DNA of 55,812 nucleotides from Lachnospiraceae bacterium (GCA_900772845.1 CAAGSD010000098.1:1-55812), one strand, 5' to 3'; positions 33,074 through 41,975 are shown, numbered from the stretch's first letter. The notes: a model not told the origin generated them from the sequence alone. Made by a program: numbers and translations.

Positions 33074-33811
33074 TTATGTAAGAAATGTTTGCTTTTTATG
33101 AAAGAGATAGTCAAAAAATTTATCTTTCAGTTCAGAATATTTTCCGTGGGGAAGCGGGATCTGTGAGCCATCTGCCATGGTTATGGCTTTGCTGGAAATA
33201 TTCTGTACATAATCCATATTGACGAGATAGGATCTATGGCACCTTACAAATTCGTCATAATCTTTCAGCTGTTCACACAGATCATCCAGTCTGCCGATGC
33301 TGTCCAGTACCGCTCCGCCTTCCCGGTGAAATAATAATGTCCGCCCTGTCACTTCGCAATACTGCAGTTTGTCCAGACTCAGTCTGGTAATTCCCGTTCT
33401 GCTGCGCAGAATCAGACTGCTTTTCTCATCTCTGCGGCATTCCGAAAGCACAGAATCCATCAGGCTGTAAAAGCTTTCCTTCCAGATCGGCTTTAACTGG
33501 TAAAAATAGGCTCCTACTGAATAGGAATCCACTGCATACTCTGCGGAAGACGTCAGATAAATAATTTTCACCGCAGTATCGTATTGTCTTATCTCCTTCG
33601 CAGTACTGATGCCATTTTGCCCCGGCATCAATACATCCAGGAAAATGATATCCGCTCCGTTCCCCTTTTCCACTTCCGCCAGCAGTTCTAACGGATTATT
33701 GAACGAGGTATATACAATATCCTGATTTTTCTCAGTCCGGTATTTGTCCGTCAGCACACTGAGTTCCTTCAGTACAGATAAGTCATCATCACAAAATGCT
33801 ACTTTTATCAT
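33074..33811 (-). CDS. Orphan LytTR-family response regulator
   Basis: 245 residues: receiver domain ('IKVAFCDDDLSVL', phospho-acceptor in 'DIIFLDVLMPGQNG') and LytTR DNA-binding domain ('CEVTGRTLLFHREGG', 'FVRCHRSYLVNMDYVQNI'). The ATG at 33811 before 'IKVAFCDDD' is chosen because the upstream 22 codons show no family similarity. No histidine kinase is adjacent. It could regulate the neighbouring lipoprotein or polysaccharide deacetylase, which is inference from position. Confidence 0.9.
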   Translation of the reverse strand: MIKVAFCDDDLSVLKELSVLTDKYRTEKNQDIVYTSFNNPLELLAEVEKGNGADIIFLDVLMPGQNGISTAKEIRQYDTAVKIIYLTSSAEYAVDSYSVGAYFYQLKPIWKESFYSLMDSVLSECRRDEKSSLILRSRTGITRLSLDKLQYCEVTGRTLLFHREGGAVLDSIGRLDDLCEQLKDYDEFVRCHRSYLVNMDYVQNISSKAITMADGSQIPLPHGKYSELKDKFFDYLFHKKQTFLT

Positions 33812-33883
33812 AGGTTTTCTTTCTTTATTACAATTACACAGACAATCTTTTTTCTCATGACAATTATACGCATCCACAGTAGT

Positions 33884-34603
33884 TCAGTCAAACAGTATTT
33901 CTTCTACTGTAACGAATTGAAATCCACGTTTTTTCAGAGCATCCACTACTTTCAGTGCTGCTGTTACCGAGGTATCGTAATAGTCATGCATGAGTATGAT
34001 GTCTCCGTCCCCCGCCTTCTCCAATACGCTGGCTGCAATACAGTCCGCATTGTGAGAACACCAGTCCAAAGGATCAATGTTCCACAGCACCGGAAACATA
34101 TTCAATTCTTTTTCAAATCTTTTGTCCCAGCTCCCGTAAGGCGGCCTGACAAAACTCACTTTCTCACCGGTAATCTCCTCCAGGATCTCATTGGTTTTTA
34201 CCAGTTCCTCACGAAACGTTTCCTTATTCCGGGAGGTCAGTTGTATATGGCTATAGGTATGGTTACCGATCAGATGGCCCTCTTCCTGTTCCCGCCGGAT
34301 CAGATCCGGATAGTTCTGCGCATTTTCTCCTGTCACAAAAAAAGTGACTACCACATTCCGCTCCTTTAATCCGTCCAGAAGCTGTTCCGTATACTTCGGA
34401 TGCGGCCCGTCATCAAATGTCAGAGCGATCTTTTCAGCCACCTCTTCTTCCTCACAGATAATATTTCCCGTTGCCGTTTTCCTGGCATCGAAAGAAGGAT
34501 CGCTATATAGAGGAGCGGGATCATATCGTTTTACGCCTGCCATCAGACACAATAATCCCATGACAACATCAAATGTCAGAATTCCTGCCAATACTTTCTT
34601 CAT
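33884..34603 (-). CDS. CE4 polysaccharide deacetylase, membrane anchored
   Basis: Metal-dependent deacetylase acting on cell-wall or extracellular N-acetyl sugars. The motifs are complete: 'LTFDDGPHP' (Asp64, Asp65), 'GNHTYSH' (His115, His119), 'RPPYGSWD', 'DPLDWC' and 'ILMHDYYD'. An N-terminal hydrophobic stretch (residues 5-23) is a signal anchor. The start is uncertain: ATG at 34603 places the signal at the N-terminus, whereas ATG at 34672 adds 23 residues; neither has a good ribosome binding site. Peptidoglycan is the likeliest substrate, by family. Confidence 0.9.
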   Translation of the reverse strand: MKKVLAGILTFDVVMGLLCLMAGVKRYDPAPLYSDPSFDARKTATGNIICEEEEVAEKIALTFDDGPHPKYTEQLLDGLKERNVVVTFFVTGENAQNYPDLIRREQEEGHLIGNHTYSHIQLTSRNKETFREELVKTNEILEEITGEKVSFVRPPYGSWDKRFEKELNMFPVLWNIDPLDWCSHNADCIAASVLEKAGDGDIILMHDYYDTSVTAALKVVDALKKRGFQFVTVEEILFD

Positions 34604-34715
34604 TCCAAGCCATCCGTCTTCTGCTTTCACAGAAAATATATGCACTTCAACCAGCAGCAATTCCTGTGCCATAACAAAACAGTTCAGCCCGGGCTTTTCA
34701 TATACCGATAGAACA

Positions 34716-34753
34716 ACAGGGAGATCCGAAGCCCACGCTCCAAATCTCCCTGT
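34716..34753. terminator. Terminator between chemoreceptor and deacetylase genes
   Basis: Perfect 10-bp stem ACAGGGAGAT / ATCTCCCTGT with an inner GAGC/GCTT pairing. Confidence 0.7.
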
Positions 34754-34790
34754 ATTGTTTTATCCCTTATGGAACTTATGAAATCCGTTC

Positions 34791-37007
34791 TCAGATCTTG
34801 AATACAGAAATCTCATTCTTCAGACCTTCCATATTCTCATCCAGTACACTTGCGGTAGAGCTTAACTTCTCCACATGGTTCAGAAGCTTATTCGCTACAT
34901 CGTTGACCGTCTCGGCGCTGCCTGCGGTCTCTTCAATAATATCAGAGATATTCTTCACGGCTGCCACAGCTGCGCTACGCTCACCGTCTGCCTTCTCAGT
35001 ACTTGAGACAATGTCCTTCAATCCTTCGATCAGCTGTCCCATACGTTCCTGCATCTCACGGAATACTGCGATCACTTCTCCCACAGCCTTGGTCTGCAGT
35101 TCTACCATAGCTCTGGCCTGACTTGCACTATCCACACTATTCTGAGTCTGTGCAGTAATATTAGCCACGTTGTTGCTGATCTCACCGGCTGCCTTGGCAG
35201 AATCATCTGCCAGCTTACGGATTTCCTCTGCTACGACAGCAAAACCTCTTCCGGCTTCTCCCGCTCTGGCTGCCTCAATGGAAGCATTCAGGGACAGCAG
35301 ATTGGTCTGTTCGGTAATCTCTGTAATAGTACCTACAAAGCTATTGATGATCTCAGATTCCTTGCGGAGAGATTCGATGCTCTCGCTTACCTTCACCGTC
35401 ATAGTCGTTGTTTCGTCAGCGCGGTCACCCAATGCCTGTACGATCTCCATTCCCTTGTTGATCATGCCTTCGGTCTCATCTACCAGCTTCTCCACGCGCT
35501 CTACTACCCGACTGACTTCCTGGATCTCATTGGAAAGGATGTCTGTCTTTTCCACACACTCCTGTGCATGTCTGGACTGTTCTACCATTCCATCATTGAT
35601 CTCGCCGATAGCACGGGTAATATCCTGTGAATACTCATGGATCAATTCAGAAGCCTGTCCAACGTTCTGTGCGGATACTTCCAGTTCTCCTGTAGCATTG
35701 CTTACCTGATTGACCAGTTTCTTGGTATTCGTGATCATATTGGTCGCAGACCCAGCCAGATCCTGGAATTCATCATGGCCCTTGGCAGATACGGTAACGG
35801 TCAGATCACCCTTTGCCACATCACCGAACCTTCTGGAGATACGTTTCATATTATTCTCAATGCCGACGGTGATGAAGATACCTACGATCACTACGATCAC
35901 ACAGGCCAGGATCACCAGTCCGACAGTCATATTACGGATTTCCATTGCCTGACTGGTCACCACCCGCATGGGCACCAGTGCACAGGTGGTAAATCCCACT
36001 TCCGCACTGCGGCTATAGATAAAGAGATATTTTTCTCCCCGGAAATCCACTTCTGCAGTACCGGAATCCGATATAGCCTGATCCATTACTTCATTATAAA
36101 ATTCCTGGTCAACGAACACTGTCTCGTCCTCAGCCAGCGTGCTCTCTTCACCATCTTCCAGCTGTTCCACTATCAGTTCTCTTCCACCCGGAGTGATAAA
36201 TCCGATAATACTGTCATCACCGATGTCGATCTCTTTCATGAAGTTCGTGATGGCCAAAGGCTTAATATCGATAACAACACAGGCATTGTTGGACTGGCTC
36301 ATCATCTGGAACGCCATAATGTAATCTCTCTGCGTCTCTGTTACCTTTTCATCCAACACCGGATGGCTGTCGATCCACTGAGGGATGCTTCTTCTGCCTT
36401 CGCCGGAAGCTACTGACTCCTTATATTCATCCAGAAATCCATCCACACCGGAAGAAAGCTTGGTGGATAAAAGGCCAACACCTTTTTTCGGAATAATGTG
36501 CATATGGCTGATGAACGGATTAGATGTCTGCACTGATAAAAGATTCGATTTCGTAGCTGTCAGGAAATTCAGTTTATCCACGGGATTCTCTTCGAACATT
36601 CCCAGGAAATATTTCCGCAGATCATCATCATAAGCGTATTTCAAACCCTCTGAACGGATAAAATCACAGGTCATCTCCAGATACTCTGTTGCCATACGCA
36701 TGGTCTGCAGCGTGGAATCCGTATATTTCTCGCTTAATCCCTCCGCAGACTTCTGGTATGCCGAGATGCCGATAATGATCATGAACACAATAGGCACCAG
36801 GAAGCATATCACGATCTTATTACGGATACTGAACAATTTAGAGCTTTTTCCGCTCTTGCCGGATGTCTTCTTCGGTGTCTTTGTCTTTACAGCCTTCTCT
36901 TTTGGTACTTTTTTAATCTTTTTTTCAGGCTTTGGCCTCTTCTCAGAAGTTTTCTCTTTTTTCCCCATAAAAAGAGATTTCTTAGGTTTTTCAACATTCG
37001 TACTCAT
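34791..37007 (-). CDS. Methyl-accepting chemotaxis protein with basic N-terminal tail
   Basis: Transmembrane chemoreceptor of 738 residues. It starts with about 65 cytoplasmic residues extremely rich in Lys and Pro, then a membrane segment ('IVICFLVPIVFMIIIGISAY'), a large extracellular sensor domain of Cache type, a second membrane segment ('LVILACVIVVIVGIFITVG'), HAMP and the signalling hairpin with 'ARAGEAGRGFAVVAEEIRKLA'. The ATG at 37007 follows GGAGGG. An extended -10 (TGCTATAAT, minus strand, TATAAT at 37044-37049) lies just upstream. No che genes are in the window. The ligand and the reason for the basic tail are unknown. Confidence 0.93.
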   Translation of the reverse strand: MSTNVEKPKKSLFMGKKEKTSEKRPKPEKKIKKVPKEKAVKTKTPKKTSGKSGKSSKLFSIRNKIVICFLVPIVFMIIIGISAYQKSAEGLSEKYTDSTLQTMRMATEYLEMTCDFIRSEGLKYAYDDDLRKYFLGMFEENPVDKLNFLTATKSNLLSVQTSNPFISHMHIIPKKGVGLLSTKLSSGVDGFLDEYKESVASGEGRRSIPQWIDSHPVLDEKVTETQRDYIMAFQMMSQSNNACVVIDIKPLAITNFMKEIDIGDDSIIGFITPGGRELIVEQLEDGEESTLAEDETVFVDQEFYNEVMDQAISDSGTAEVDFRGEKYLFIYSRSAEVGFTTCALVPMRVVTSQAMEIRNMTVGLVILACVIVVIVGIFITVGIENNMKRISRRFGDVAKGDLTVTVSAKGHDEFQDLAGSATNMITNTKKLVNQVSNATGELEVSAQNVGQASELIHEYSQDITRAIGEINDGMVEQSRHAQECVEKTDILSNEIQEVSRVVERVEKLVDETEGMINKGMEIVQALGDRADETTTMTVKVSESIESLRKESEIINSFVGTITEITEQTNLLSLNASIEAARAGEAGRGFAVVAEEIRKLADDSAKAAGEISNNVANITAQTQNSVDSASQARAMVELQTKAVGEVIAVFREMQERMGQLIEGLKDIVSSTEKADGERSAAVAAVKNISDIIEETAGSAETVNDVANKLLNHVEKLSSTASVLDENMEGLKNEISVFKI

Positions 37008-37111
37008 ATCATACCCTCCGGTACATGTAATAAATATATAAAAATTATAGCATAATAATTGCCAGAATGAAACAACATTTTCTATCATTTGTTATGCTTT
37101 TTTGCGCATTT

Positions 37112-38389
37112 TTAACAAAAATCCAGTTTTTTCAAATAGGTCTGCGGAAACTTCTCTTCTTCTGCCAGATTCAGAATGCGGATCTGCAGTCCCGGCCTCT
37201 TTTGCAGATCGTCCCAGTCACGCCGGGATATTCCTTTCTCCGGATAATCTCTATCCCCCACAAGAAGCCTGCTTCCTGTCAATGCAGCTCCGCCAAGTGC
37301 TGTATTTCCACCGGTCACTGTGCGCTCCGTCAGCTCCGCCGGAAGCAGCCCGATAGCTGCGGCCGCCTTGGGATCCAGGTAATAGCCAAAGCCTCCTGCC
37401 AGCACTACCTTGGAAATATCCGAAAGTCTGATTCCATAGCTTTCCGTCAGGATCTCTATACCTGCGGCGATGGCTCCTTTTGCCAGCTGTACCGCACGCA
37501 CAGACTCCTTCGTCACCAGCACATCGCCGATACGGACTCCTTTCGTAAAATAAGGCTCCTTCAAAAGGCCCTGTCCATCCATCAGTCCTTCTTCCAGGAG
37601 CTTTTGTAACAGTCTCACCATATCTGCGCCCCAGATTCCCCGGTTGGCTCCGCCTTCGAAAGCAGGGCCGGCCGCCGTGGCGCAGGCATATAATTTATGC
37701 CGGTTTCCCAACACCATCTCCCCGTTGGTTCCCAGATCAATGAGAAGCATGGGGGACTCCTGTTCCAGCATCCCGCTGACCAGAATTCCGGCAGTGATAT
37801 CGCCGCCTACAAAGGCTGACAATCCCGGTATAATATAGCAGGGCACTCCTGCGATTTTTGTCTCCACCGCACCGGTATGGCTTACGGTAAAGGGAGCCTT
37901 GCCCAGTTCTGTGGGATCCCACCCCATGAGCAGATACACCATGGTCGTATTAGCGGCTATAACGATCTGCAATTTTTCTCCGGATTCCAGTTTCTTTTGG
38001 AATCTTTGTATTCCTTTTTCTATCAGTGTCCGAACCTTCTGTTGCATATCTGCGGCTTTTTGGGGATCCTCTGCGGCTTTGATCCTGGACAGTACATCTG
38101 CTCCGTAAATAAACTGAGGATTTACACTGGGAAAACTGTCCACTACTTTACCCGCCGTATCATACAGCTGCATGGCGATCGTGGTAGTTCCGATATCCAC
38201 TGTCATCAGCCGGATACCTTCCGTATTCTGCAAAGATATCGGAGAAAATTCCAGCTTTTCCGTCACCACCTGCATCCCCCGGATCACTCCGGGACATCTG
38301 CCACAGCCGGTACAGATCAGGCATCTGGTTCCATTTTTTCCTACGGAATTTGTACTGCTCGTATTATACAAACTGATTCCTCTTTTCAT
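37112..38389 (-). CDS. RACo-like ASKHA ATPase (DUF4445) without ferredoxin domain
   Basis: About 425 residues related to reductive activators of corrinoid proteins. ATPase phosphate loops are visible in 'VDIGTTTIAMQLYD' and 'LLIDLGTNGEMVLG', and 'VVLAGGFGYYLDPKAAAAIGLLP' near the end. Classical RACo has an N-terminal 2Fe-2S domain; here only a short Cys-rich start 'CLICTGCGRCPG' remains. The gene overlaps the DUF4250 gene in another frame; the ATG at 38389 is tentative, without a ribosome binding site. No corrinoid protein or methyltransferase partner is present in the window. Confidence 0.82.
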   Translation of the reverse strand: MKRGISLYNTSSTNSVGKNGTRCLICTGCGRCPGVIRGMQVVTEKLEFSPISLQNTEGIRLMTVDIGTTTIAMQLYDTAGKVVDSFPSVNPQFIYGADVLSRIKAAEDPQKAADMQQKVRTLIEKGIQRFQKKLESGEKLQIVIAANTTMVYLLMGWDPTELGKAPFTVSHTGAVETKIAGVPCYIIPGLSAFVGGDITAGILVSGMLEQESPMLLIDLGTNGEMVLGNRHKLYACATAAGPAFEGGANRGIWGADMVRLLQKLLEEGLMDGQGLLKEPYFTKGVRIGDVLVTKESVRAVQLAKGAIAAGIEILTESYGIRLSDISKVVLAGGFGYYLDPKAAAAIGLLPAELTERTVTGGNTALGGAALTGSRLLVGDRDYPEKGISRRDWDDLQKRPGLQIRILNLAEEEKFPQTYLKKLDFC

Positions 38390-38537
38390 CGTAATGATAG
38401 TCAATGGCTGCCAGTTTATCTGTAATCTCCTGTTCCTTCACATCCAGATCATCGCAGAGCTGCTCCAGGCTTCCGTAGTAGTCACGGAGTTTCAGATTGA
38501 TAAAGCTTAATAACATAACCGGATCCTGTGGTATCAT
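38364..38537 (-). CDS. DUF4250 family small protein
   Basis: 57 residues, beginning 'MIPQDPVMLLSFINLKLRDY' and ending 'DYHYDEKRNQFV', which is the pattern I know for DUF4250. Soluble, acidic, helical; function unknown. It overlaps the 5' end of the RACo-like gene by 26 bases in a different frame, suggesting coupled translation. It lies just inside the hairpin element at 38569. Confidence 0.87.
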   Translation of the reverse strand: MIPQDPVMLLSFINLKLRDYYGSLEQLCDDLDVKEQEITDKLAAIDYHYDEKRNQFV

Positions 38538-38568
38538 AAAAAAACCTCACTTTTAAAATATTATTACT

Positions 38569-38766
38569 ATGATGTCGGGGTCAAAAGCCCCCGACTTTGA
38601 TGCCTACGGATTGTTCCGTGCTACGCACTCCCACAATCCTACCCAATATTCGCATATCGTGGGATTATCATCCCACTTTTATGCTCATATCGGGACGGGT
38701 CATAAGGTCTTTCACCCACTTATGAGCAAGCTCATGTGGGCTTAGACCTTTTGACCCTGGCATCAT
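38569..38766. mobile_element. MITE-like modular hairpin element, copy 1
   Basis: A 198-base non-coding element bounded by inverted repeats ATGATGTCGGGGTCAAAAG and its near counterpart ending CTTTTGACCCTGGCATCAT. Inside are separate hairpins: TCGGGG/CCCCGA, GGATTG/CAATCC with GTGC/GCAC, GTGGGAT/ATCCCAC, and a long one with AGGTCT/AGACCT, CCCAC/GTGGG and ATGAGC/GCTCAT. Copy 2 is at 52590-52753 in inverse orientation. TACT flanks both ends and could be a target duplication. No coding capacity. See the finding for comparison. Confidence 0.75.
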
Positions 38767-38780
38767 TACTATTATCTTAA

Positions 38781-38825
38781 ACGAAAAAAGCGAAAATGAC
38801 AAGTCTGCCACTTTCGCTTTTCGTA
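38781..38825 (-). terminator. clpB terminator
   Basis: Minus-strand stem AAAAGCGAAA / TTTCGCTTTT, extended inward, followed by TTCG; eight bases after the clpB stop. Confidence 0.85.
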
Positions 38826-38832
38826 TTACTGT

Positions 38833-41433
38833 TTACTTATTTTTAGAGCCTTTCTCACATTTTGCGGAAAGCTTATCACCTTCCACGGTAATAACGATGG
38901 TATCGCCCTCTTCCACCTGATCTGCAAGGATCATCTTGGCAGCCAGGGTCTCCACATACTTCTGGATATAACGTTTCAGAGGCCGTGCTCCGTAGACCGG
39001 ATCATAAGCATTGTCCACAATGTACTGCATAGCCTCGTCCGACAGGCGGATCGTCAGCTGTTTATCCTCCAGACGTTTGTTCAGATCGGCAATGATCAGA
39101 TGAATGATGCCACCGATGTTGTCCTTGGTCAGAGGTTTGAACAGGATCGTCTCATCCAGACGGTTCAGAAATTCCGGACGGAAATGTGCACGCAGGTCGT
39201 TCATGACTGCCGCCTCTGCCTCCGGCTTGATAGTGCCGTCTTCATTGATACCGTCCAACAGATAGCTTGCGCCGATGTTGGAGGTCATGATCAGGATGGT
39301 ATTCTTAAAATCTACAGTACGACCCTGGGAATCGGTAATACGCCCGTCATCCAATACCTGTAACAGTACATTGAATACATCGGGATGGGCTTTTTCGATC
39401 TCATCGAACAATACCACGCTGTAAGGTTTTCTCCGGACAGCCTCGGTCAGCTGACCGCCCTCTTCGTATCCTACGTATCCGGGAGGCGCACCGATCAGAC
39501 GGGAGACAGAATATTTCTCCATATATTCGCTCATATCGATACGAACCATGTTGTTCTCGTCGTCAAACAGTGCTGCTGCCAGGCTCTTCGCCAGCTCCGT
39601 CTTACCCACACCGGTAGGGCCCAAGAACAGGAAAGAACCGATGGGCTTGCTGGGATCCTTGATCCCGGCTTTGGAACGGATGATGGCTTCTGTAACCTTG
39701 GTCACACCCTCGTCCTGTCCCACCACACGTTTGTGCAGTTCTTCGTCGAGGTGAAGGGTCTTGTTACGCTCACTCTCGGTCAGTTTGGCTACCGGGATGC
39801 CGGTCCAGCGGGAAACAATGTTTGCAATCTCTGCTTCTGTTACTTTTTCATGGATCAGAGTACGATCAGATTCTTTAATCTTCTCTTCTTCCTGTTTTAA
39901 TCTCTTCTCCTTTTCAGGCAAAATACTATTTTCTATCTCACTGTATTTTGCAAAATCCTGATTACGATAAGCAATTTCTTTCTCATCTTTAATTTGGTCG
40001 ATTTCTTTACGGAGTTCTGAAAGTCTATCCGCTGATGCTTTTTCATTATCCCACTGTGCTTTTTTGACGGAAAACTCTGCCTGCAATTCAGCCAGTTCTT
40101 TTTGAGATTCTTCCAATCTATCCCTACTCAGCTTATCATTATCCTTCTTCAGTCCTTCAATCTGTCCCGTAAGTAAGTTGATTCTTCGATCAAGCTCATC
40201 CATATCAGCTGGCATAGTATCCATTTCGGTTTTTACCATTGCACAAGCCTCATCAACCAAATCAATTGCTTTATCTGGAAGAAAACGGTCTGAAATATAA
40301 CGTTTTGATAATATTGCTGCGCTTTCCAGGGCATTATACATGATTTCAACCTTATGGAAATTTTCCAATTTAGGCTGTAATCCCTGTAAAATAGAAATAG
40401 TCTCTTCTACAGTAGGTTCATCTACCATAACAGGCTGGAATCTTCTTTCAAGTGCCGGATCCTTTTCAATATATTGTCTGTATTCATCCAAAGTAGTTGC
40501 ACCTATGCAATGTAACTCACCACGAGCTAACATAGGTTTCAGCATATTACTTGCATCAAGTGCTCCATCTGTTTTTCCAGCACCAACAATGGTGTGTAAT
40601 TCATCAATGAATAAAATAATCTGCCCATCACTGTTCTTCACATCATTCAGAACAGCTTTCAGACGTTCCTCGAATTCACCTCTGTATTTTGCGCCGGCAA
40701 CCAGTGCCCCCATATCCAACGCAAATACCTTCTTGTCCTTTAAGTTTTGAGGTACATCGTTATTGACAATCCGTTGTGCCAATCCTTCCACTACAGCAGT
40801 TTTACCGACACCGGGTTCGCCGATTAACACAGGATTGTTTTTGGTCTTACGGGACAAAATACGAATCAGATGTCGTATTTCACTGTCACGTCCGATGACG
40901 GGATCCAGCTTCTGGTTTCTCGCTTTCTCCACCAGATCCTGACCATATTTCTCCAATGTATCATAAGTAGCCTCCGGATTGTCACTGGTGACTCTCTGGT
41001 TACCTCTTACAGTAGACAATGCTTGTAAGAAACGTTCTCTGGTGATGCCGTATTCTTTCCAGATCTCGGCAATCTCCTTGTTGGGATGCCTGATCATGGC
41101 AAGGAACAGATGCTCAACGGAGACATACTCATCTCCCATCTGCTTTGCCTCATCTGATGCACCGACCAATACCTTGTTCAGATACTGACCGACATACGGC
41201 TGACCGCCCTGCACCTTTACTCTTTTCTCCAGAGCCTGTTTTGCACGGCTTACAAAGTGATCCTTTTGGATCTCCATCTTCTCCACAAGCTTTAAGATGA
41301 GGCTGTCATCCAGAGTCAGCAGACTGTACAGCAGATGCTCCTGTTCAATCTCCTGATTGCCATATTCCATGGCGAGCTTTTCACAGCCGTTGACGGCTTC
41401 TATGGATTTCTGTGTAAATTTATCAATATTCAT
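38833..41433 (-). CDS. clpB: ClpB chaperone (AAA+ disaggregase)
   Basis: Hsp100 disaggregase that works with DnaK to resolve protein aggregates; 866 residues. Order: Clp-N domain ('EHLLYSLLTLDDSLILKLVEKM'), NBD1 with Walker A 'GEPGVGKTAVVEG', the coiled-coil M domain (about 400-520), NBD2 with Walker A 'GPTGVGKTELAKS'. There is no ClpP-binding loop. The ATG at 41433 with GAGGAGG is preferred over an upstream GTG. Base composition changes inside the gene: roughly 39.85-40.85 kb is AT-richer than its flanks (see findings). A promoter lies at 41596-41623. Confidence 0.97.
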   Translation of the reverse strand: MNIDKFTQKSIEAVNGCEKLAMEYGNQEIEQEHLLYSLLTLDDSLILKLVEKMEIQKDHFVSRAKQALEKRVKVQGGQPYVGQYLNKVLVGASDEAKQMGDEYVSVEHLFLAMIRHPNKEIAEIWKEYGITRERFLQALSTVRGNQRVTSDNPEATYDTLEKYGQDLVEKARNQKLDPVIGRDSEIRHLIRILSRKTKNNPVLIGEPGVGKTAVVEGLAQRIVNNDVPQNLKDKKVFALDMGALVAGAKYRGEFEERLKAVLNDVKNSDGQIILFIDELHTIVGAGKTDGALDASNMLKPMLARGELHCIGATTLDEYRQYIEKDPALERRFQPVMVDEPTVEETISILQGLQPKLENFHKVEIMYNALESAAILSKRYISDRFLPDKAIDLVDEACAMVKTEMDTMPADMDELDRRINLLTGQIEGLKKDNDKLSRDRLEESQKELAELQAEFSVKKAQWDNEKASADRLSELRKEIDQIKDEKEIAYRNQDFAKYSEIENSILPEKEKRLKQEEEKIKESDRTLIHEKVTEAEIANIVSRWTGIPVAKLTESERNKTLHLDEELHKRVVGQDEGVTKVTEAIIRSKAGIKDPSKPIGSFLFLGPTGVGKTELAKSLAAALFDDENNMVRIDMSEYMEKYSVSRLIGAPPGYVGYEEGGQLTEAVRRKPYSVVLFDEIEKAHPDVFNVLLQVLDDGRITDSQGRTVDFKNTILIMTSNIGASYLLDGINEDGTIKPEAEAAVMNDLRAHFRPEFLNRLDETILFKPLTKDNIGGIIHLIIADLNKRLEDKQLTIRLSDEAMQYIVDNAYDPVYGARPLKRYIQKYVETLAAKMILADQVEEGDTIVITVEGDKLSAKCEKGSKNK

Positions 41434-41551
41434 AATCGTTCGCCTCCTCACATAAGGTTATACAATTTGTAGCTGTTCAGAACCATGAAACATTGCCTGA
41501 GCTTTGTTAAATGCTTGCATTCATAAAAGGCTCTGACAATATTTATTTGGC

Positions 41552-41623
41552 ATAGAACAGACTCACAGGCTTTCTGTTTCATCTGTTCTATTGTTACTAT
41601 AACACTTATCCGAAGAAAATCAA
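41552..41623 (-). promoter_or_regulatory. clpB promoter and 5' hairpin
   Basis: Minus-strand TTGATT (41618-41623), 16 bases, TATAGT (41596-41601). The leader starts with a hairpin of perfect 10-bp arms ATAGAACAGA / TCTGTTCTAT (41552-41591). No CIRCE or CtsR box is recognised. Confidence 0.6.
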
Positions 41624-41679
41624 TTAAGAAATTATAAACTTTATATAGAATCTTTGGAAAATTATCTTTTTCTTCTGTA

Positions 41680-41975
41680 TGGGTCTATGCAGGAAAAAAT
41701 GGCGCTCAGATACTTTTTCTGTCATAAAATCAAGCAAAATGTTTCCCCTTGGGTCTATAGAGAAAAATTTACTTTCCAGATACTCATTTTCCATGATTTA
41801 AGTACCCAGACGACAAATTTTTCTGCATAGACCCATATGTCACAAAAAATCCTGAAATACAGTAGTGAAAAGTACCTGCGGATCAATTTTTTCTGCATAG
41901 ACCCATATACCTCAAAAATTCCTGAAATACAGTAGTAAAAAGTACCTGAGGATCACTTTTTCCTCTATAGACCCA
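41680..41975. repeat. Five-unit 70-bp-phased repeat array, two orientations
   Basis: The core TGGGTCTAT followed by an A-rich stretch occurs at 41680 and 41750 in plus orientation. In minus orientation it ends at 41835, 41905 and 41975, each step exactly 70 bases. Units share a second element about 25 bases in, CAG[A/G]TACTTTT. The two complete minus units are close to identical over 70 bases. The array lies between the copA terminator and the clpB promoter and has no coding potential. The function is unknown. Confidence 0.8.

Noticed and set aside
38569..38766. Insertion sequence encoding a transposase
   Set aside because: The element is under 200 bases with stops in all frames; any movement would need a transposase supplied elsewhere.
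41434..41660. CIRCE or CtsR operator before clpB
   Set aside because: No TTAGCACTC-N9-GAGTGCTAA and no tandem GGTCAAA heptads; the hairpin ATAGAACAGA/TCTGTTCTAT is different.
41680..41975. CRISPR array
   Set aside because: The repeated core is short, orientation flips midway, the intervening sequence is partly conserved and no cas genes are near.
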